Source of the DNA: Paraconiothyrium sp. Pb-2020
Taxonomy: Eukaryota > Ascomycota > Dothideomycetes > Pleosporales > Didymosphaeriaceae
NCBI GenBank assembly: GCA_022419385.1
Contig: JAJUBI010000007.1
Location: 2,823,768-2,887,767, forward strand
Direction of reading: 5' to 3'
DNA: 64,000 bases
Shown here one piece after another: positions 57,779 through 64,000 of the stretch (position 1 is its first letter; the number at the start of each line of letters is the position of its first letter). The position numbers and the translations under genes were made by a program. The notes below the pieces were generated by a model. It ran no database searches. It was not told the origin of the DNA and saw only the letters and a program-made list of their open reading frames with translations.

Positions 57779-58851
57779 TCACCCAGGACGTAGAGGGAAG
57801 GCTATGCCTGTGGTGTAACAGGTATCATGGTAGGCTACGACGAGTACTGAACGAATATCATTATCTTGCCTCAGTGGTACTTGCACCATCTTGGATTTCC
57901 CATATGCTTCCTCAGCACCTGTATTGTTGATGAAGTTCGTGTGAATGAACTCTTTGAGTTTAGTGTTCTTCGTTGCCTTTTTTTGATCCAAGACATCGGA
58001 TATGAATGCGTTCATGGCCACTGCGGAAGACGCATCATAAGCGCAATTGAACACTCCTAAGGACTCAATAACATCCTTGTTGAGATGGCGAGACAAGCTG
58101 TTTAATTTGCACAAGTGCAGCCAAAATCTCCATACGTTGCAGGGCGATGTGAGGTGAGTGTGTCCGCCCAGGCTTCAAGGGTAGCACCCTGTAATTGATT
58201 ACCGAATAAGGTTATATCCTTGACTTCTCTTCCTGGTCTGTCTATTAGACTCTTAACAATATCCAGGTCGCTGTACCGGTTGGTTCTGATGGATAGATGC
58301 TTCTTATCCTTCATTCGCGGTACTTTGATGCGGATGATGGAGTTGAGTACCGCCTGTACATCAGCAGACCCGACAACCGATATGCAGGCGGTTTGGAGTT
58401 CATCTTGAGCCCCGAGGAAAGTTTTTAGGGGTTTGCATGCTGCGGAAGACCACATGGTGTTGTCCAGGGCGAGTACATGGTGTAGCGCGACGCCCCTATA
58501 CATATTGAAGACGGTCGCCATTGCTTCCGGAGAGTTCATCACCTTGCGTTCGAGGCAGAGGGCCCTTGTAGAATTGCGAAACTTGTGATAGTAAGCGAGT
58601 CCGCCGGGTAAATCATCACGCCAGGTAGTGACGTCTGTATCAATAGAGTTCAAGACGAACGCGGGTGTCCATCCTCTGCCGACGTGCTCGCATAGCTGCT
58701 TGGCGCAGTCTCCTCGAATTTCGTTGCATGTCCTGCTCGCATCGACAAGCGACTGTCTTGATAGCTTTGCTTGTCAAAGAGTGTCCTCGACTACGCGACA
58801 TTGGCTCACCTCATTCCAGATCATCTCTCGCAATTCGGGTGGAAGAAGCAT
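57779..58851 (-). CDS. F-box-like orphan, 329 aa, three exons
   Basis: Exons 58810-58851, 58136-58764 and 57779-58097 (sum 990, 330 codons). The short first exon encodes MLLPPELREMIWNE, the F-box-like helix common in fungal proteins. Exon 2 opens LSRQSLVDASRTCNEIRGDC, the usual next helix, so the junction is well supported by sense. The rest (KFRNSTRALCLERKV, LGAQDELQTACISVVGSADV, NRYSDLDIVKSLIDRPGRE) is a variable helical domain without a named family. The second intron is only 38 bp, which is short; the alternative is a frame change there. If it is an F-box protein it would bring a substrate to an SCF ubiquitin ligase, but many such fungal proteins are uncharacterised and multi-copy. Confidence 0.6.
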
Positions 58852-60265
58852 AGTCTGCAGAGCTTAGCGTCGGGCTCGAGCGTAAGTAACATTTTGGTAT
58901 TGGGGAGTGGGGTGTCAAGTTGTCGGGCGCAACGTCCAATGGGAATGTCGTGGGTATGGCTACAGCGGGCCGTAGGATCAGGGTTGAATGTAGCTTAACG
59001 CTCTACAAGCTTTACGAGCGCGTTTTCTAAGCAAATTTCACGGGACGAGGCAGAGACGGGATAGGTGCCTAGACTAGCGCATTCTCACGCGTCACGTTCA
59101 CTACTGCTGCAGCCCAAGGTGCGACTGCCTCTGGCCCGCCGTGGGAGGCATTGCCTGACATCGTTCAGAGCGCCTATATACTTCTATACAACGTCACTAG
59201 TACATGGAATCTCTCGCTATTTCGTCAATCCAGTAAAGTGATGTTTTGAAAGTACCTTGGACTAATGCAACCTGTCACGCACGTGCACGGACATTCACCA
59301 TCCGCGAACCGTGTCAGTCTTGCTTATGTAACTTACCTGCGCGCTAAATATTGCCCCACCAACAGCTGCTCTTCTGCCTGCGCTCTACACCAACCTCGCG
59401 GCTTAAAAGCCCTAGCTTCCCACCCCTCGATCGATACAACCTCACCTCTCTGCGACGACTCGGCGACTCTTCCTGGGCATCTTTGTTGTGGTCTTCATAC
59501 CAGCCTGTGACTGGACCTCCAAGCTACCCTTGCGCCGGTCAGGAGCTAGTTGTGGTAGCTTCGGTGCGCGCCAGCACCTCGGTGACTTCTCCTTTACGAC
59601 TTTGTTCCGGTCTCTACGTGACTGGCGTGTGGTTTGCCTCACCTGCCACATGGTGACGAGATTCTTGGGCTGCGCTTTGGCACGTCCCTCAGATGAGATC
59701 GCGGCACGGGTAGACGGAAGGTGCTACGCTGCTCGGTTCGCGGCAATGGTGAGAGCTGCGCCAATATTTATCTTGTCACGATAGGGGAGTTTGGATCAGA
59801 GAGCCCGGTAGTCACAGGGCGATCTGACATCAATTATGCTTATGCCTACGATGTCGATCGCACATAGATGCCTTTGGAGACTACGCGTGCCGGTAAGTAC
59901 TTATCCTGTCTCTCAGCTTGTCCCGGGCGCCCAGTGTGGGCGCCTGGAGGTTAACAGAAGACAGGGTGGCCCTCAAAGACGGACCTGCAGCCTGTACGCG
60001 GCGAGGGCTACGAACCTGGCCACAAGCGCAATCTCGTGGTCAGCGCCAATGCAGGGCGCTACTCCAACGAGCTATACAAATCTTATACACACTTTCCGTA
60101 CCTGTCTCTTGAACACGTAGGATTCCTACCTGTACACACTTTCCATGTCTTCCCTTAAAATACATAAAATGACCTCATATTCAAGATACGCATCATGAGA
60201 AGATTCACACCTCCACCAGCAATGTATTACCATAGGTCTCCAAGAATTTACAGCAGCCACCCAAC
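58852..60265. other. Gene-free stretch (1.4 kb)
   Basis: Upstream flank of the F-box-like gene and 3' flank of the carboxylesterase. Frames below 120 codons, no motif. Confidence 0.45.
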
Positions 60266-62380
<2,115 letters not shown>

Positions 62381-64000
62381 TGCACTGTCACAAATCTTGA
62401 TACCATGTTTTGGAGCGCACACTGCTCACTTTATGGCTGCACTACTAAGTGCCATGTTTTCCACCTCAATGCCGAAGCGGGGAATTTTTAGTATGAGTAG
62501 GAAGCGCATCATACAGCTCGACCCCGCTTACGATGCGTTCGCCCGTAGCAGAAGACCAAATGCAACTAGACCACTTACGATCGACGGTGTGGTTTTCCTG
62601 GAAATGAGTCGTCGTGATCGAGGCTGGGGACGGATGCATCGGGCACTAGACAATGAAATGCGCAAGTCCTCAACCTGATGCAGATTAGCTCCGAGCATCG
62701 CACGTACATGTACCGTAGTCGAAGCAACCATTAATTATCAATACCTTCACAAGCTGCGATTGGTCGGTACCGGTGTTTCTGGCGGCGGTGACAGTTGTTT
62801 TGCTCTTCGTGCGCGTTCATCAATCTGTGGTGCGCATCGTCTCTACCTTAGCAGCGTCGTTGGCTGCTCGCGACAAAGGCATCAGAGAAGAGAGACAGAA
62901 ACGAAGACAAGGTCCCGAGATGCATGAGAAAAGCCTTTACGCACTTCATTGTGCGACGGGCGATTTTCGTGTGAACGGCCACTTTAACATTGCCGGCACC
63001 GTTAGTGCTGGCTGTCTCGGCCAAAGGCGATGCGTGGTCTGACGCAAACAGGCCCAGTATAAGTTTTAGTTACTTCGCGCCCGAGGTATCGGTTGGAGAC
63101 TTGTTTTGGAAGTGCCCGCGGACCACGATGAGCGCGCAATTGAGGTGCAGAACGATATGATGATGGCCACCAATGACAGGGAGAGGCACCTGCAATAGGC
63201 GACGGGTCTGTGCGCTAGGGTGTGCAGGCGCAGGCGCAGGCCCATCCCTCATCTCATCTACCTGCATCATTGTCTCGAATGCACAGCATGATCGGCGAGA
63301 GGCCTGAGTTCCCGTTCTCCATTCTGGTAATGGAGTGAAGAGAGGTATCTAGACAATCCGAGTATGCGGGAACGTCTTCATCTGCCGACGGAAGAAATTC
63401 TAGGCTCGATCGGGAACACCCGACAAGGCCACCACAGCACATTCGCACCTCCGGGTTTGCCCCTCTTCTCGGGCATCGTTTGAGATTGATGGAGGTGCAG
63501 CGGCAAAGTTCGGTCCAAGTCTACCTTTTTACACCCCTGCGCCTTTCTTCTACAGGAATCTCTTGCGCTCAACATACCATTGGTGCGCTTAGCATCGTCG
63601 ATAGACGTTCGATGGCCCCATGATGCGGGAGGATCCTTCGGTGTTCATTCGTACCTGGCTAGCAAAGACGGTCTCATCTCGGCCCAAGATACCGGCCTTC
63701 GCGTTGGTCTACACGTGGGAATGAAAGAAAATAACGTGGTGGACCAATTCCCGAGCGCAGCCATCTAAGCGCTTGAGACTAGTAAACCGTTACTGACAAC
63801 ACAGAAACATGCCACAAAGAAAGGCCACTTGTTTTAATTAGATGCCTAGATCGTCACCTACATCTATTCCTTGGGACGAACGCCATGTCCGGGCGTTGAA
63901 TCGCACGTTGCGCCAGCCGCCCTGGCGGGTCCGTGGACTCGCAACCATGGGCACGTGTGTGCTCGCTCAGAATGCGCAGATCAGTTGCATACCTAAACTT
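62381..64000. other. Gene-free end of window (1.6 kb)
   Basis: Short frames on both strands without domains. The upstream promoter region of the carboxylesterase lies at its left end; no TATA box stands out. Confidence 0.4.

Noticed and set aside
58098..58135. Frame change in the F-box-like gene as a lesion
   Set aside because: A 38-bp GT...AG intron restores frame and brings the total to exactly 330 codons; short but acceptable.

Overview
The window reads as one contig segment of a filamentous ascomycete nuclear genome. Genes are interrupted by short introns (mostly 40-70 bp, GT...AG, some with a CTAAC-like branch site), lie on both strands without operons, and include families typical of plant-associated fungi: pectin lyase, secreted S28 peptidase, secreted type-B carboxylesterase, Zn2Cys6 regulator, tyrosinase and a small cysteine-containing secreted protein. 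Dothideomycetes, perhaps Pleosporales, is my inference from protein flavour only; no marker gene fixes it.

Layout. 0-2.4 kb: 3' part of an Hmt1-type ABC half-transporter. 2.4-12.2 kb: gene-poor, holding one small Cys-rich orphan (5.56-5.91). 12.2-14.4 kb: secreted tyrosinase with one single-base deletion. 14.7-20.9 kb: two divergent orphan genes, a CCCH-finger protein (three exons, frame intact) and a zinc-finger/repeat protein whose 3' third is broken by several frame changes. 22.5-24.0 kb: RGG-repeat protein. 25.0-32.2 kb: 110-aa orphan, SDR oxidoreductase, isochorismatase-like hydrolase, cytochrome-b5-fused sphingolipid delta-8 desaturase and a Zn2Cys6 regulator that carries one extra base just after its zinc cluster. 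32.8-33.3 kb: small two-exon protein. 35.3-43.0 kb: conserved core genes: URI1/Bud27 and TFIIH subunit Tfb3 (divergent, sharing 332 bp) and an ataxin-10/Ctr86-type protein with an internal HMG-box-like segment. 43.8-50.1 kb: S28 peptidase, small coiled-coil protein, beta-propeller lactonase, pectin lyase. 50.9-52.8 kb: MFS transporter pseudogene. 55.6-62.4 kb: small membrane protein, six-cysteine secreted protein, F-box-like protein, type-B carboxylesterase. The last 1.6 kb shows no gene.

How it fits together. The secreted peptidase, lactonase, pectin lyase and carboxylesterase form a loose block of extracellular degradative enzymes. The SDR, hydrolase, desaturase and regulator lie close together and might be co-regulated, but nothing in the sequence proves a pathway. 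The frame breaks are confined to four accessory genes (tyrosinase, repeat orphan, Zn2Cys6 regulator, MFS transporter). The conserved genes keep frame over many kilobases and their exon lengths sum to exact multiples of three. That pattern suits decay of dispensable genes better than uniform assembly error, though read data would be needed to settle it. I did not find a coherent undescribed multi-gene system. The best candidates for new biology are the secreted six-Cys protein, the orphan pair at 14.7-20.9 kb and the HMG/ataxin-10 architecture. I saw no tRNA, rRNA, CRISPR array or intact transposon.
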